DNA from: Vibrio mexicanus
Lineage (GTDB): Bacteria > Pseudomonadota > Gammaproteobacteria > Enterobacterales > Vibrionaceae
Direction of reading: 5' to 3'
DNA length: 64,000 nucleotides
Assembly: GCF_001012815.1 (NCBI RefSeq)
Contig: NZ_JYJP01000027.1
Coordinates: forward strand, 1 to 64,000
The translations under genes and the position numbers were made by a program. This document shows, piece after piece, positions 10,359 to 19,086 of the stretch (the stretch's first letter is position 1; each line of letters begins with the position of its first letter). Below the pieces are notes generated by a model. The model ran no database searches. It was given only the letters and a program-made list of their open reading frames with translations, and was not told where the DNA came from.

Positions 10359-11639
10359 CTAATCATTTTGAAACTTGTCCAACTCTTGATTAAGAGCCTT
10401 TTCCCAAACCTCTAGCCCTTCTCTTTTTTCGTCTAGGTATTGATATCTATCGTAGTGCCTCCCAGAGACATCGCTAATCGCATGCCCTTGGATTCGGTCA
10501 CGGATTTCTTTGCTTATCTTAAAAAGTCCACCAAGCGTTTTGAACGTTCGACGAAAATCCCGCCCAATAAAGTTTTCGATATCGGTAACTTTTTTGTAAG
10601 AGAGCAGTGCTTGAGCAAGAGTGTTAGTGGGCATTGGTTCATTAGGGGCTGTGCGTTTGTGAAATACATATGGACTATTGAACGTATTATCTTTGTGGCA
10701 TTCAGCCAAAATGTTTAAAGCAGTATCTGTAAGAGGTACGTCGTGCGCTCGGCCAGTTTTAAAAACTTCAGGACGAATGGTAAGAGTTCTTTCCGTGAAA
10801 TTTACATCGCGCCACAATGTATTGGCTAACTCATACGGTCGTTGCCCACCAGCATAAAAGCAAAACTTGATAAAACGACGTGTAGCAGCAGCTAGGTTCA
10901 GGTCGTCATAGCGATGATCCATGTCGTGCAATAGTTTTATTAGTTCTTCTAAGCTTAGAAAACGCTCTCCGGTTTTCTCCGCATGAGTTTGTTTAGGGAT
11001 GGAAGCAATTGGGTTGTATTTTATGCCGAATTTTACTTCAGTATTAGTAAACGCGGGGTTATTGTCATTTTTTAACCCAAACTCAAAAGCTGCATGTAGA
11101 AAGGAGCGTAGTTTATTACTCTTGGGGCCATGGCCTTCGCGAATAGGAATGGCTAAGGCTTCCAGAAAGTCTGTCGCTTCAAAGTCCTTGGCTTTGCGTG
11201 TTGGATCGATGTAGGGATAGATGTATCGCTCAATTTTCCTTTTGTCTTCCTTATAGTTACGTTTACCTCTGTCTTTTTTATCTTTCGTATATGCTTCAAT
11301 TAGCTGCTCGAGTGAACCAGATTGTGCAAGTTGTCGTTCTAGTAGCTTTTGTTCTACTTCTTTTTGTTCTAGGTACTCGATCGGATCGGTTCCAGAGTCT
11401 AGTAAATTGCTGTATGACTCTGCGACTTTTCGAGCTTTTGCCAACGAAATCTGAGGAAATGTGCCAATACGTATAAACGAGGGGTTAGAGTTTTTAAAAT
11501 AGCGGAATGTGAAGGTCTTTGTACCTTTTGGGGTAACTTTTACACCTAAGCGACCTTTGCCCCTTTCGGCAGTTTTATCCCAAGTATAATAGGCGCTTTT
11601 TTTGGCCTGTAAGCTTGTGATTTCCACGACTGTAAGCAT
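10359..11639 (-). CDS. Tyrosine-family site-specific integrase (island A)
   Basis: 426 residues starting at the ATG at 11639, which has GGAG upstream; a longer reading to 11705 lacks such a site and would overlap the repeat cluster at 11676-11710. The layout is that of P4-like integrases: an N-terminal arm-binding domain (GRLGVKVTPKGTKTFTFRYF...RIGTFPQISLAKARK), a core-binding domain, then the catalytic domain with Arg in GGQRPYELANTLW, box II as GRDFRRTFKTL (consensus His of HxxR replaced), and GHAISDVSGRHYDRY with the nucleophile Tyr. It lies beside a tRNA-Arg 3' fragment, which is its likely attachment site. Confidence 0.9.
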   Translation of the reverse strand: MLTVVEITSLQAKKSAYYTWDKTAERGKGRLGVKVTPKGTKTFTFRYFKNSNPSFIRIGTFPQISLAKARKVAESYSNLLDSGTDPIEYLEQKEVEQKLLERQLAQSGSLEQLIEAYTKDKKDRGKRNYKEDKRKIERYIYPYIDPTRKAKDFEATDFLEALAIPIREGHGPKSNKLRSFLHAAFEFGLKNDNNPAFTNTEVKFGIKYNPIASIPKQTHAEKTGERFLSLEELIKLLHDMDHRYDDLNLAAATRRFIKFCFYAGGQRPYELANTLWRDVNFTERTLTIRPEVFKTGRAHDVPLTDTALNILAECHKDNTFNSPYVFHKRTAPNEPMPTNTLAQALLSYKKVTDIENFIGRDFRRTFKTLGGLFKISKEIRDRIQGHAISDVSGRHYDRYQYLDEKREGLEVWEKALNQELDKFQND

Positions 11640-11675
11640 TAACAATCTCCAAATTCTGCTATTTAGATGCGTTTT

Positions 11676-11710
11676 GGGGTCAAGTACGGGGTCAAGTAGG
11701 GTCAAATAAC
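11676..11710. repeat. Triple GGGTCAAGTA-type repeats beside integrase A
   Basis: Three successive copies of G(G)GGTCAA(G/A)TA with an 11-12-base period lie immediately upstream of the integrase start. Short direct repeats between an integrase gene and its attachment site are typical arm-type integrase binding sites. They also overlap the integrase promoter region, so they could provide autoregulation. Confidence 0.5.
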
Positions 11711-11826
11711 TAAGAGATCCCCTGAACTCTCGTGAAACAAGATAAATAATCTATCCTATTGTAAGTATAGCACTATTTGTTTAATTCTGGTTCTTTGTGT
11801 TTCACGATAATTCGGCACTTATATCT

Positions 11827-11871
11827 CTTCTAAGGATGTGGTCGAAGGTTCGAATCCTTCAGGGCGTGCCA
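11827..11871 (+). other. 3' half of tRNA-Arg(UCU), attachment-site remnant
   Basis: From the anticodon loop CTTCTAA (anticodon TCT, 11827-11833) the sequence reads as the right half of a tRNA: anticodon-stem 3' strand GGATG, variable loop, T stem-loop GAAGG-TTCGAAT-CCTTC (11844-11860), acceptor 3' strand AGGGCGT, then G and CCA. The upstream sequence cannot supply the 5' half. This is therefore the att copy left by an element integrated in tRNA-Arg; the intact gene should lie left of the window. Confidence 0.85.
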
Positions 11872-11878
11872 TTTATTC
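11856..11878 (+). repeat. Left 23-bp attachment repeat of island B
   Basis: CCTTCAGGGCGTGCCATTTA plus TTC, identical to 22024-22046. It comprises the end of the tRNA-Arg T stem, the acceptor strand, CCA and seven following bases. The two copies lie 10,168 bases apart and define the edges of the second island. Confidence 0.9.
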
Positions 11879-11881
11879 GAT

Positions 11882-11916
11882 AAAAGCCCGCTAGCTCAAT
11901 GAGTTAGCGGGCTTTT
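11882..11916 (+). terminator. Rho-independent terminator after the tRNA-Arg fragment
   Basis: AAAAGCCCGCTA (11882-11893) pairs with TAGCGGGCTTTT (11905-11916). It has the form of a tRNA transcript terminator and sits 10 bases after the CCA. Confidence 0.8.
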
Positions 11917-11921
11917 CGTTT

Positions 11922-11945
11922 TTCTGTGGTGCCTCTGTGGTGCCG
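11922..11945. repeat. Left copy of the island-end double repeat (TGTGGTGCC x2)
   Basis: A 24-bp segment containing TGTGGTGCC twice with an 11-base period. An identical 24-bp copy in the same orientation lies at 21872-21895, inside the other end of island B next to its integrase. The placement just inside both att sites suggests arm-type integrase binding sites. Confidence 0.7.
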
Positions 11946-12110
11946 CTGAAATCTATTTTTAGTAACTTTTATTAAACTCCCTCCTATTTCCTTTCTTCGC
12001 TTTTTCCGAAACGTTGTCCAATGTTTGTATAGTCGATCGCGAATTCCGCCTACATGAAATGATACCTTCTGTAACTAGGATATTACGTAACCAGTTGCAT
12101 GAGGTTTAGA

Positions 12111-12815
12111 GTGGCGAGGCTAAGCCAAAAACAGAGTGATGAGTTGAAAAGTATTGGGCTTGATGACTATCAGATCAGTGCTTGCGAAAATATATTGACC
12201 CAAATCCCCCAAAAAATGGATCTTAAGGCAGTCGAGAGACTAACTAAGTTGTTGCATCAAGCACAATCAGCTTTTGATGACATCAGGAAAGATGACCCTC
12301 GTTTCTATGAAGAAATAGAGCAGCAGCTTAATAAGAAGCTGGATTGGTCTTATTCAATACTTGGAATAGCGGCAGAAACGCTCGAAGGTGTTCGTTTACA
12401 GCAGAAAGGGGTTTTTGTTGCAGAGGTGGATACTTCCACCAATGAACAAGTCACGCGAGCTAACACTCCTGAAAGCAGAGATTACCATCGATATAAAGCA
12501 TTTACGGATCTTTGGCTTTCTTGGGGTAAAGAAGTAAAGACTTCAAAAGAGTCTGAATTCTTATCCTTTCTTACGATATGCCTCAAAGGCAACTTTTCTC
12601 TTCATGGTGTAGCCAGTGTTAGAAATCACTATCTAAGGTACTTTCTGGGGCAAAAGGTAGTTGATCAAGCCCCTGATGATTCCAAAGATGAGTCTGACGT
12701 TTATGGTGTTGAGGTGACTATGAAAAATGGGAAAACCATTAAGGCGACCTTGAAAGCTCCGAAGTTGAATGGTCTGTCAGAATCCATAAGTCAATTAATG
12801 AGTGAACGTAGTTAG
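12111..12815 (+). CDS. Hypothetical island protein
   Basis: About 234 residues from GTG 12111, which has GAGG six bases upstream; ATG 12099 in the same frame lacks a ribosome site. The N-terminal half is helical and charged (possible coiled coil about residues 30-85), and the last ~40 residues (VYGVEVTMKNGKTIKATLKA) look like a small beta domain. No recognised family. It is the first gene inside island B and runs in the same direction as the CoiA-like, nuclease-like and HD-ATPase genes. Confidence 0.55.
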   Translation: MARLSQKQSDELKSIGLDDYQISACENILTQIPQKMDLKAVERLTKLLHQAQSAFDDIRKDDPRFYEEIEQQLNKKLDWSYSILGIAAETLEGVRLQQKGVFVAEVDTSTNEQVTRANTPESRDYHRYKAFTDLWLSWGKEVKTSKESEFLSFLTICLKGNFSLHGVASVRNHYLRYFLGQKVVDQAPDDSKDESDVYGVEVTMKNGKTIKATLKAPKLNGLSESISQLMSERS

Positions 12816-12853
12816 TGAATCCTTATTACCTCAAAAGCTAAGGAAACTAAGAG

Positions 12854-13829
12854 ATGTTGATACCATTCGGCCTAAAAGACGGTAAATACCTAGATATCAG
12901 TGAGGTAAAGCGAGGGAGGGCATGTGGATGCATTTGTCCAAGCTGTAGTCAGAATCTTGTCGCTAAGAAAGGCCCAAACCCCGATAAAATGATTCATCAC
13001 TTTGCTCATGATAAAAAAGCGAAAGATGACAGCGAGGAATCAGTTGAGTGTGAGTATTCTTTCTGTGTTGTCGCTAGGCTAGTGATTAAACAGTGTTTTA
13101 GAGAGTTAAGTGATTTCGAAATGAGGTTTCCTGAATGGAAACTAGAGTTTGTCGAATCAGACGACTACGAACGAGAAGTTAGAGTTTCAGGATATGTGAC
13201 CAACGAGAGCAAACCACACATCTCAGAGTTTGAGGTTGAGCCTTCGGAGCGCTATTCAGAGCTAGATGTCCTATGTCGAATAAACGGTTATCCGGTTGGC
13301 TTGCACTTTAGCTACGAAGGTAGGGGATGGTCGAAACGAAGGGTTGGGCAATGATATTTCTATTATCGATATCGACTTAGAACCCTTAAAAGACCTTTAC
13401 GCTAGTTTCGATAACAAGGCCCATGACTCTTTCAAAACCCTCGTAATGGACTACGTGTTGAACAGCGGTGAAAGAGCTTGGGTGAGACATGTTCGTCACG
13501 CTGAAAGATACGAAAAGTTGAATTTAAAATTACAGTCACTCCTAGAACAATCCAATCAAGAACCCCCAATAAATGAACCACCCCGATCACCTCTTATCGA
13601 AGCGATTGAGCAAAAGCCTTACAAGAAGACCAGAAAGTCACATGCTTATAAGGCAACCGAGCCAGAACTGAAGCGAGTAGCAGGCGAGTTGTGTGTAAGG
13701 TGCCGTAAGAACAAAGCTGGCTACATAGATAACCTAATTTGTTCGGGCTGTTTGCAAAAGTATTATAAGGATGGGGTTTTCCATACGGGTTCAATTAAGA
13801 AAATTGTGCAGGAAACTTGCTTGGAGTAA
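12854..13829 (+). CDS. CoiA-like competence/nuclease-related protein (single-base frameshift)
   Basis: The first frame (12854 to 13354) has MLIPFGLKDGKYLDISEVKRG, then CGCICPSC and MIHHFAHDKK, the zinc-finger plus HFAH layout of CoiA-like proteins, which often carry a nuclease-like domain. The second frame continues it from 13320 to 13829 and ends with another Cys cluster (CVRCRKN...CSGCLQKYY). Removing one A from AAA at 13334-13336 gives a continuous 324-residue protein across the joint (GWSNEGLGND). AAGGA lies upstream of ATG 12854. CoiA homologues act in competence or are found in mobile-element cargo; the role here is unknown. The frameshift may be a sequencing error. Confidence 0.65.
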
Positions 13830-13981
13830 GGAAGAAAAACATATCTTTGCCGCATTCAAAACCAGCGCGTTTATCCGTCATACTTTATGGATAGGTAATT
13901 GACCTACTTTTTCTTATCAGTGTAGTGTCTAGTGAACAGGTGTTTTTATTATTAACTTCTTTGTTTAGGAGTGGAATTCTC

Positions 13982-15165
13982 ATGAGTAGTGGTCCAATCA
14001 TCGTTTCTTCTGAAAACAGTGTTCAAAGACTTCAGCGTGTCGACTTACAGGCGACTGGCTTCTACGATGAGAAGTGGTTGCAACAACTGATCTTTGATAA
14101 TGCTGACCTATTGCCGTTGTACGGGATTGATGCTGATTATGCCGGTGCTGTGCCGGTATGTATGGAACTTGTAACCAAGTCGGGTAGAGTTGATTGCATT
14201 TATATAACGTCTTCAGGCCGATTGGTGATTGCTGAGACTAAACTTTATCGAAACCCCCAATCTCGTCGAGAGGTCATTGGGCAAATATTGGATTACGCAA
14301 AAGACCTTGTGAACTGGAGTTATGATGAGCTTGATTCAAAGGTTCGTGGTGCCAATGGAGGTAAGTCGTTATATGAGGCTATCGAGGCTAGTGGTCAAGA
14401 ATTGCCGGAGGCTCGTTCATCGACGCGGTTCAGCGTAACCTCTCGAAAGGCCGTTTCTTATTGCTAGTGGTTGGTGATGGCATACGAGAAGGTGCCTTTG
14501 AGATAAAGGATTTTTTAAATATGAATGCCTCAATGGAATTTTCGTTTGCCATGCTTGAGATGCAGGTTTTCCATATGCCTGATAACCAACTTCTGGTGAA
14601 TCCTCAAGTTATGCACAAAACGGAAATTACTGAACGTCGAGTGATCTCGGTTGATCAAGTGAACGGAGGTATTGCTGAGACGCTTGAGTCCAATAGCAGT
14701 CAGGGTGAATTGAGAATCAAAAAAGACTCCGGGCAGACTTATGAATACTGGAATGAGTTGTTAGAGTATTTAGTGCTTGATGATGTAAGTGTCAGATTGC
14801 CAACACCATCAACAAAGGGCAGTTTATGGTTTGAGTTGCCGCCAAGAGCTTACCAGAGTTGGATTACCATATATCGCCTAAAGCCGAATACAATTGGGGT
14901 CTTCGTGAGGTTTAGAAAGGACGCTCTGGGCCATTATTTGTTTGAGTATCTCTATAATATGCAGGATGCGCTGATGCCGTTATTGCCAGAGGGAGCTGAA
15001 TTTGTGCCCGATAAGCTGCAAATCAAGTTTTCTACACTCACGCTCGAATGGATGAGCGAAGAGTTTTGGAAAGATGCTTTCGATTTCTATCAATTGCACT
15101 TAAACCAGATTTACGCTTCGATTAAGCCGCTATTGCTTCAAGCTCTTGATGGGTATGAAGGTTAA
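13982..15165 (+). CDS. PD-(D/E)XK nuclease-like protein (single-base frameshift)
   Basis: Starts at ATG 13982 with AGGAG upstream. The N-terminal domain contains RVDCIYITSSGRLVIAETKL, a D-x(n)-ExK nuclease signature, then an alpha-helix (REVIGQILDYAKDL) as in DUF91/PD-(D/E)XK families that cut or bind DNA. The frame stops at 14467, but the next frame from about 14418 continues the protein (FIDAVQRNLSKGRFLLLVVGDG) to 15165. Adding one T at TT 14416-14417 yields 394 residues. The C-terminal half is unrecognised. It lies between the CoiA-like gene and the HD-ATPase gene, so it is probably part of the island's defence-type cargo. The substrate is unknown. Confidence 0.65.
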
Positions 15166-15469
15166 CTTATAAATACATGTAATCATCAGGGGGTAAAGGT
15201 AGTTATTTATTAAAGCTTGTTTGCCCATTATCGAGCTAGCTCAGATCGGCTCAATTATTGGCTAGACTATTTACTCATTGACTCCCTGCTCATGTGCTTT
15301 TGCAATATTAAATGCTATCCATTGTTCTCATTCTGTTCGCTGGTAATCTCCGAGATGTAATGTGGGGAGAAAGTATTAATGATCACGTCTTTAGGTATGG
15401 GTAATGGTTAAATAAAACTAATGCCATATAATAATTAGTCTTTCTTAATTTATTAAATATCAGTTGGAT
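15166..15469. other. Intergenic spacer, nothing recognised
   Basis: A 304-base AT-rich spacer between the nuclease-like gene and the HD-ATPase gene. No ORF with a start signal, strong hairpin or T-run terminator was seen. It probably holds the promoter of the HD-ATPase gene. Confidence 0.4.
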
Positions 15470-18051
15470 ATGGCAAATTACAAAAATACTTACACTTGGA
15501 AAAATTCTCTAGGCCTTGATGACAGTGATCATGCGGATGCAATAAAAAGACTGGCTTCCATATTTGAAGATATGCGAGAAAAAGTTACGCACTTAGCTAA
15601 CGAAATAGGAGCATCATTACCAGATTTTACCGTGCATGATATTACCCACATAGACTCATTGTGGGAAATGGCTGACGTGGTTTGTGGAGAGGATTATCCA
15701 CTAAATCCAGTTGAAGGGTTCATTCTTGGAGGAGCCTTTCTATTACATGATGTAGCAATGTCGATCCAAGCATACCCAAATGGACTTCAAGACCTTGAGG
15801 CTCTGGAGTTATGGTCTGATACTGTAGTTCAAAGATGTTATCAACTTGGAATTAACCCTCCATCTTCATTCAGATCGGCTGATTTATCCTCAGATTTAAG
15901 GAATTACACAGTTTCAACTCTTCTTCGGAAACTTCATGCCGAATCTGCCGAAAAAATAGTCAGTAAATCATGGAGGTTTAAAGCAGATGACTCACAAGTT
16001 TATTTAATTAATGATCCGGAAATCCGAGTTTCATTGGGCAAAGTAATCGGAAAAATCGCTCATAGTCATTGGTGGGGTATAGACAAGCTAGAGGAGGAAT
16101 TCGCGCGCTCGATAGGTGCTCCTGGATGGTGTGACAGGTCATGGAAAATTGACACACTGAAGATAGCCTGTATTTTGCGTGCTGCAGATGCTACACATAT
16201 AGACTCTCGCAGGGCACCAAGTTTTCTACGAACAATTAGGAAGCTAAATCATTATTCTGATGGCCATTGGACATTTCAAGAAAAACTCTCCACTCCCTAC
16301 TTGAGAGATGAAACTCTTTATTACAGTTCAGCAAGTTCATTTACGGTTGAAGAAACCTCTGCTTGGTGGTTGTGTGTCGACGCGCTCAAGATGATTGACA
16401 AAGAACTACGCCAAGTAGATGCGTTGCTATCCGATAAGCAAATGCCTAGGTTTGAGGCCAAGCGTGTATTTGGTGTCGAATCGCCAGATAGACTTCGTAG
16501 TATAGTTGCTACAGAGGGCTGGGAACCGATAGACGCAAATGTCCATATTGGTGACATACCCAAGATAATAAAAACACTTGGTGGGCACGAACTATATGGT
16601 AACAACCTCTTAGTACCATTGAGAGAGCTTATTCAGAATTGTTCTGATGCAATAAGAGCAAGACGTAACCTAGAGGGTCGCTCAAGCGATTGGGGGAAAT
16701 TGAAGTCAGTTTGCAAGAGAGAGAAAATCAAATATATCTAAGGGTTCGAGATTGCGGAACTGGAATGTCCTTGAATGTGATCAAAGACTACTTATTCGAT
16801 TTCGGAAAAAGTTATTGGAACTCTGACTTAATGCAAGAGGAATTTCCAGGGTTGATATCAAAGAATGTTCTTCATACAGGAAAATATGGGATAGGTTTTT
16901 TTTCAATCTTCATGTTGTCCGATAACATAAAGATAACCACGCGTAAGTGTACAGACGCCCTTGAAGACACGCATGTTCTTGATTTCAATAATGGCCTTAA
17001 TAACCGTCCTATCATAAGAGCGGCTTCTCGCGAGGAGTGTCTTACATTAATAGATGGTGGAACTATAGTTGAGCTGTTACTAGAACCCCAAATTTATAAA
17101 CAACTGATAAAAGAGAGTAGAGAATTACCTCTATCATTACACGATCTAATTGTGTCTGCTGCTCCGGCTTTAGACATTACTATTTCAGCTAAGGACTATA
17201 TTAATAGCGTAGACAGAATAATTCCTTTAGATTATTGGAAAACATGTGATGATGAGGAGTTCATAACTTACTACATGTCCCTATATCAAGAGGAGTTTGT
17301 GCATTTCACAGAAAAATATCGCGGTCATGCGATTAACGCAGTTAGGTTTATGTACGATGATAATGGAGAGATAATCGGACGTGGATGGCTCACAGCTAGT
17401 GCATATATGTCTTCGACCCCGGGATTGGTGCTATGTAATGGACTCTCAGAAAGCAAGCTAAGGCATATGTCTGGCTTCTTCCTAGGTAAAAACTTAAATG
17501 CAGCAAGAGATAGCTGCGTTTTAGTTGCAACTGACGAACAATTAGGGCGATGGTCTACTGAACAGTTTAAGATTGCTAATCAGTCTTTATCTAAAGATAA
17601 GCTTTTAACTATGAGTGGATGCATAAAAATACAGAATGCTAAACTTAGAGATTTTCCATTTATTTGTTGCAAAGAGCGCTCATATACTATAGATGAGTTC
17701 GTTGATTTAACTAAAGGTTTAAACCAGCTTAGAATTTCTGACAACTTCTTTTTGCGTAGAGCTACTGATTTTGACAGTTTGATAATTGAAGATGATATAT
17801 TTTTCATTGATATTCATTCGTATGCTAGTTTGTACTTCGGTTCAAGAGCTAGTGCTCTCATAGACATCGAAGATCGATACAATAACCAGCCATTATCTAT
17901 GGTTACTGACTGTTTATCAGAGGCTTGGGGGATTGAAAGAGAGAAATTGAAGGATGTCGCCAATGCAAAAGAATCTTATGTGAAGCAGACAATAGCTCAT
18001 AATAATGGAATTAAACTTGACGAATACTGTTATTTATTTTCTCGTTTTTAA
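15470..18051 (+). CDS. HD phosphohydrolase-like + Hsp90/GHKL ATPase fusion protein (single-base frameshift)
   Basis: 860 residues after restoring one G in GGGGG at 16692-16696. Without that base the frame stops at 16741 and the rest reads in another frame to 18051. The N-terminal ~260 residues form an HD-like metal phosphohydrolase: VHDITH (His56-Asp57), LLHD (93-94), RAADATHID (Asp240). From about 370 comes a GHKL/Hsp90-type ATPase: ELIQNCSDA (metal-binding Asn390), RDCGTGMS (Asp codon 16750), GKYGIGFF (16879-16899). The last ~270 residues are unrecognised. HD-plus-Hsp90-like fusions are known as predicted conflict/defence proteins. ATG 15470 was chosen; TTG 15464 is the alternative. No Shine-Dalgarno is obvious. 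Confidence 0.75.
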
Positions 18052-18151
18052 CTTGTCTGTAATAGTGGCCGCGCGTTCGGTCATTATTTTACTATCCATT
18101 ACTAATTTTTTACTCGCGACGGCTTGATTGATTTGGAAAGTGTTTTAATTT

Positions 18152-18406
18152 CTAGAACTGAGTCAATTTACGTTCATTGCTAAACATTACTTGTATTTGA
18201 TAATTATTAATTTTCCGAGCTGGTTTTATTAGCCTAGTGGGTGTTTTATTTCCAGTTCGGAGTTTGTTTATAGTAACCCAATACACACTAGTGTCTACTG
18301 GGGCGATACTTGTTGTCCTGTAGGTAGTTCTAATTTTTTCAATATTGATTCTGAAATTTTGCCAATCCTCGTTATCAGTGAATTCTAATCGACTCTGGTA
18401 TCTCAT
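18152..18406 (-). CDS. Possible small hypothetical protein
   Basis: 84 codons on the minus strand with only a weak GAGA upstream of the ATG. The protein is basic (NFRINIEKIRTTYRTTS...) with no hydrophobic segment or known motif. It fills part of an otherwise empty 800-base stretch, convergent with the HD-ATPase gene. It may be a chance reading frame. Confidence 0.25.
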   Translation of the reverse strand: MRYQSRLEFTDNEDWQNFRINIEKIRTTYRTTSIAPVDTSVYWVTINKLRTGNKTPTRLIKPARKINNYQIQVMFSNERKLTQF

Positions 18407-18595
18407 AAGTCTCTAACATTATTTTGGAACATCGTAACCCTTGTCCCATTGTTTGATTGTTCTCGCTCTTTTAAAAGCAAAGTTCTGCTGTTTCCCCAAT
18501 ACTCATTCTACATTCAATTTTAATAAAATTATAACTTCGCGTTTTAAAAAAGTATTCATGAGTTGTTAATGTTCGATTTCTAGTAACGAATAAAT

Positions 18596-18614
18596 GTCTA
18601 AAATTGTTTTAGAC
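18596..18614. promoter_or_regulatory. Inverted repeat, possible operator
   Basis: GTCTAAAA and TTTTAGAC separated by TTG form a perfect 8-bp inverted repeat about 250 bases before the alpA-like gene. No T-run follows. A repressor or AlpA/integrase-related site is possible but not shown. Confidence 0.3.
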
Positions 18615-18867
18615 TTGCCGCTAGTGTGTGATCACCAAACGACCATCCTTTATTTGGTGTGTGCTTTTTACTGTTTCGGCTTATTCTGGAAACAGCTACT
18701 CCTTAGCGCTGCCCGTTCCTCCATCACCCCTTTTAAATAAAGGGCTGACTGTCTGAGCTCTAAACAATTCACGAAAATCCGTTCCCCCAATCTGATTGCT
18801 GTTAAACCTCATCATTCTTAATCTGAGTTCATCCAATTGGGATATCTATAAACTAGGAAGATTAAGT

Positions 18868-19077
18868 ATGAGTAACACAGAAAATTCAAAGTATGGCAAA
18901 AAGCTAAACCGTAAATCAGCAGCAGAGTATTTGGGTGTAACAGAGGGTACGCTTGCTGTTTGGGCATCAACAGGGCGCTACAGTCTCCCGTTTATCAAAG
19001 TAGGGCGTAAGGTGTTTTATACAATCGCTGACCTTGACGCATTTCTAGAAAGCCGCGTTCACACGCAAACAGCATAA
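18868..19077 (+). CDS. AlpA/excisionase-like helix-turn-helix regulator
   Basis: 69 residues from ATG 18868, with AGGA about 10 bases upstream. The region upstream in frame lacks a credible start. LNRKSAAEYLGVTEGTLAVW is the MerR-like winged helix-turn-helix of the AlpA/HTH_17 excisionase group, and FIKVGRKVFYTIADLDAFL forms the wing and third helix typical of these small proteins. AlpA proteins in P4-like satellites and PICIs activate the integrase or direct excision. It sits directly before the vapE-like gene in one probable operon. Confidence 0.75.
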   Translation: MSNTENSKYGKKLNRKSAAEYLGVTEGTLAVWASTGRYSLPFIKVGRKVFYTIADLDAFLESRVHTQTA

Positions 19078-19086
19078 GGGGTGGCT

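Larger units (their letters stand above)
18052..18867. other. Long AT-rich non-coding stretch of island B
   Basis: About 800 bases holding at most one doubtful minus-strand ORF (18152-18406). Visible structures are a 19-bp inverted repeat GTCTAAAA-TTG-TTTTAGAC (18596-18614) and a hairpin built from CACCAAA and TTTGGTG around 18630-18660. This is the likely control region for the alpA-like/vapE-like operon. Confidence 0.5.

Noticed and set aside
10155-10415. Plus-strand open frame of 86 codons overlapping the 3' end of integrase A
   Set aside because: Begins inside an IS-end relic, has no ribosome site and runs antisense into the integrase gene.
11800-11871. Complete tRNA gene
   Set aside because: Only the half from the anticodon loop to CCA folds. 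No matching acceptor or D-arm 5' strand lies upstream.
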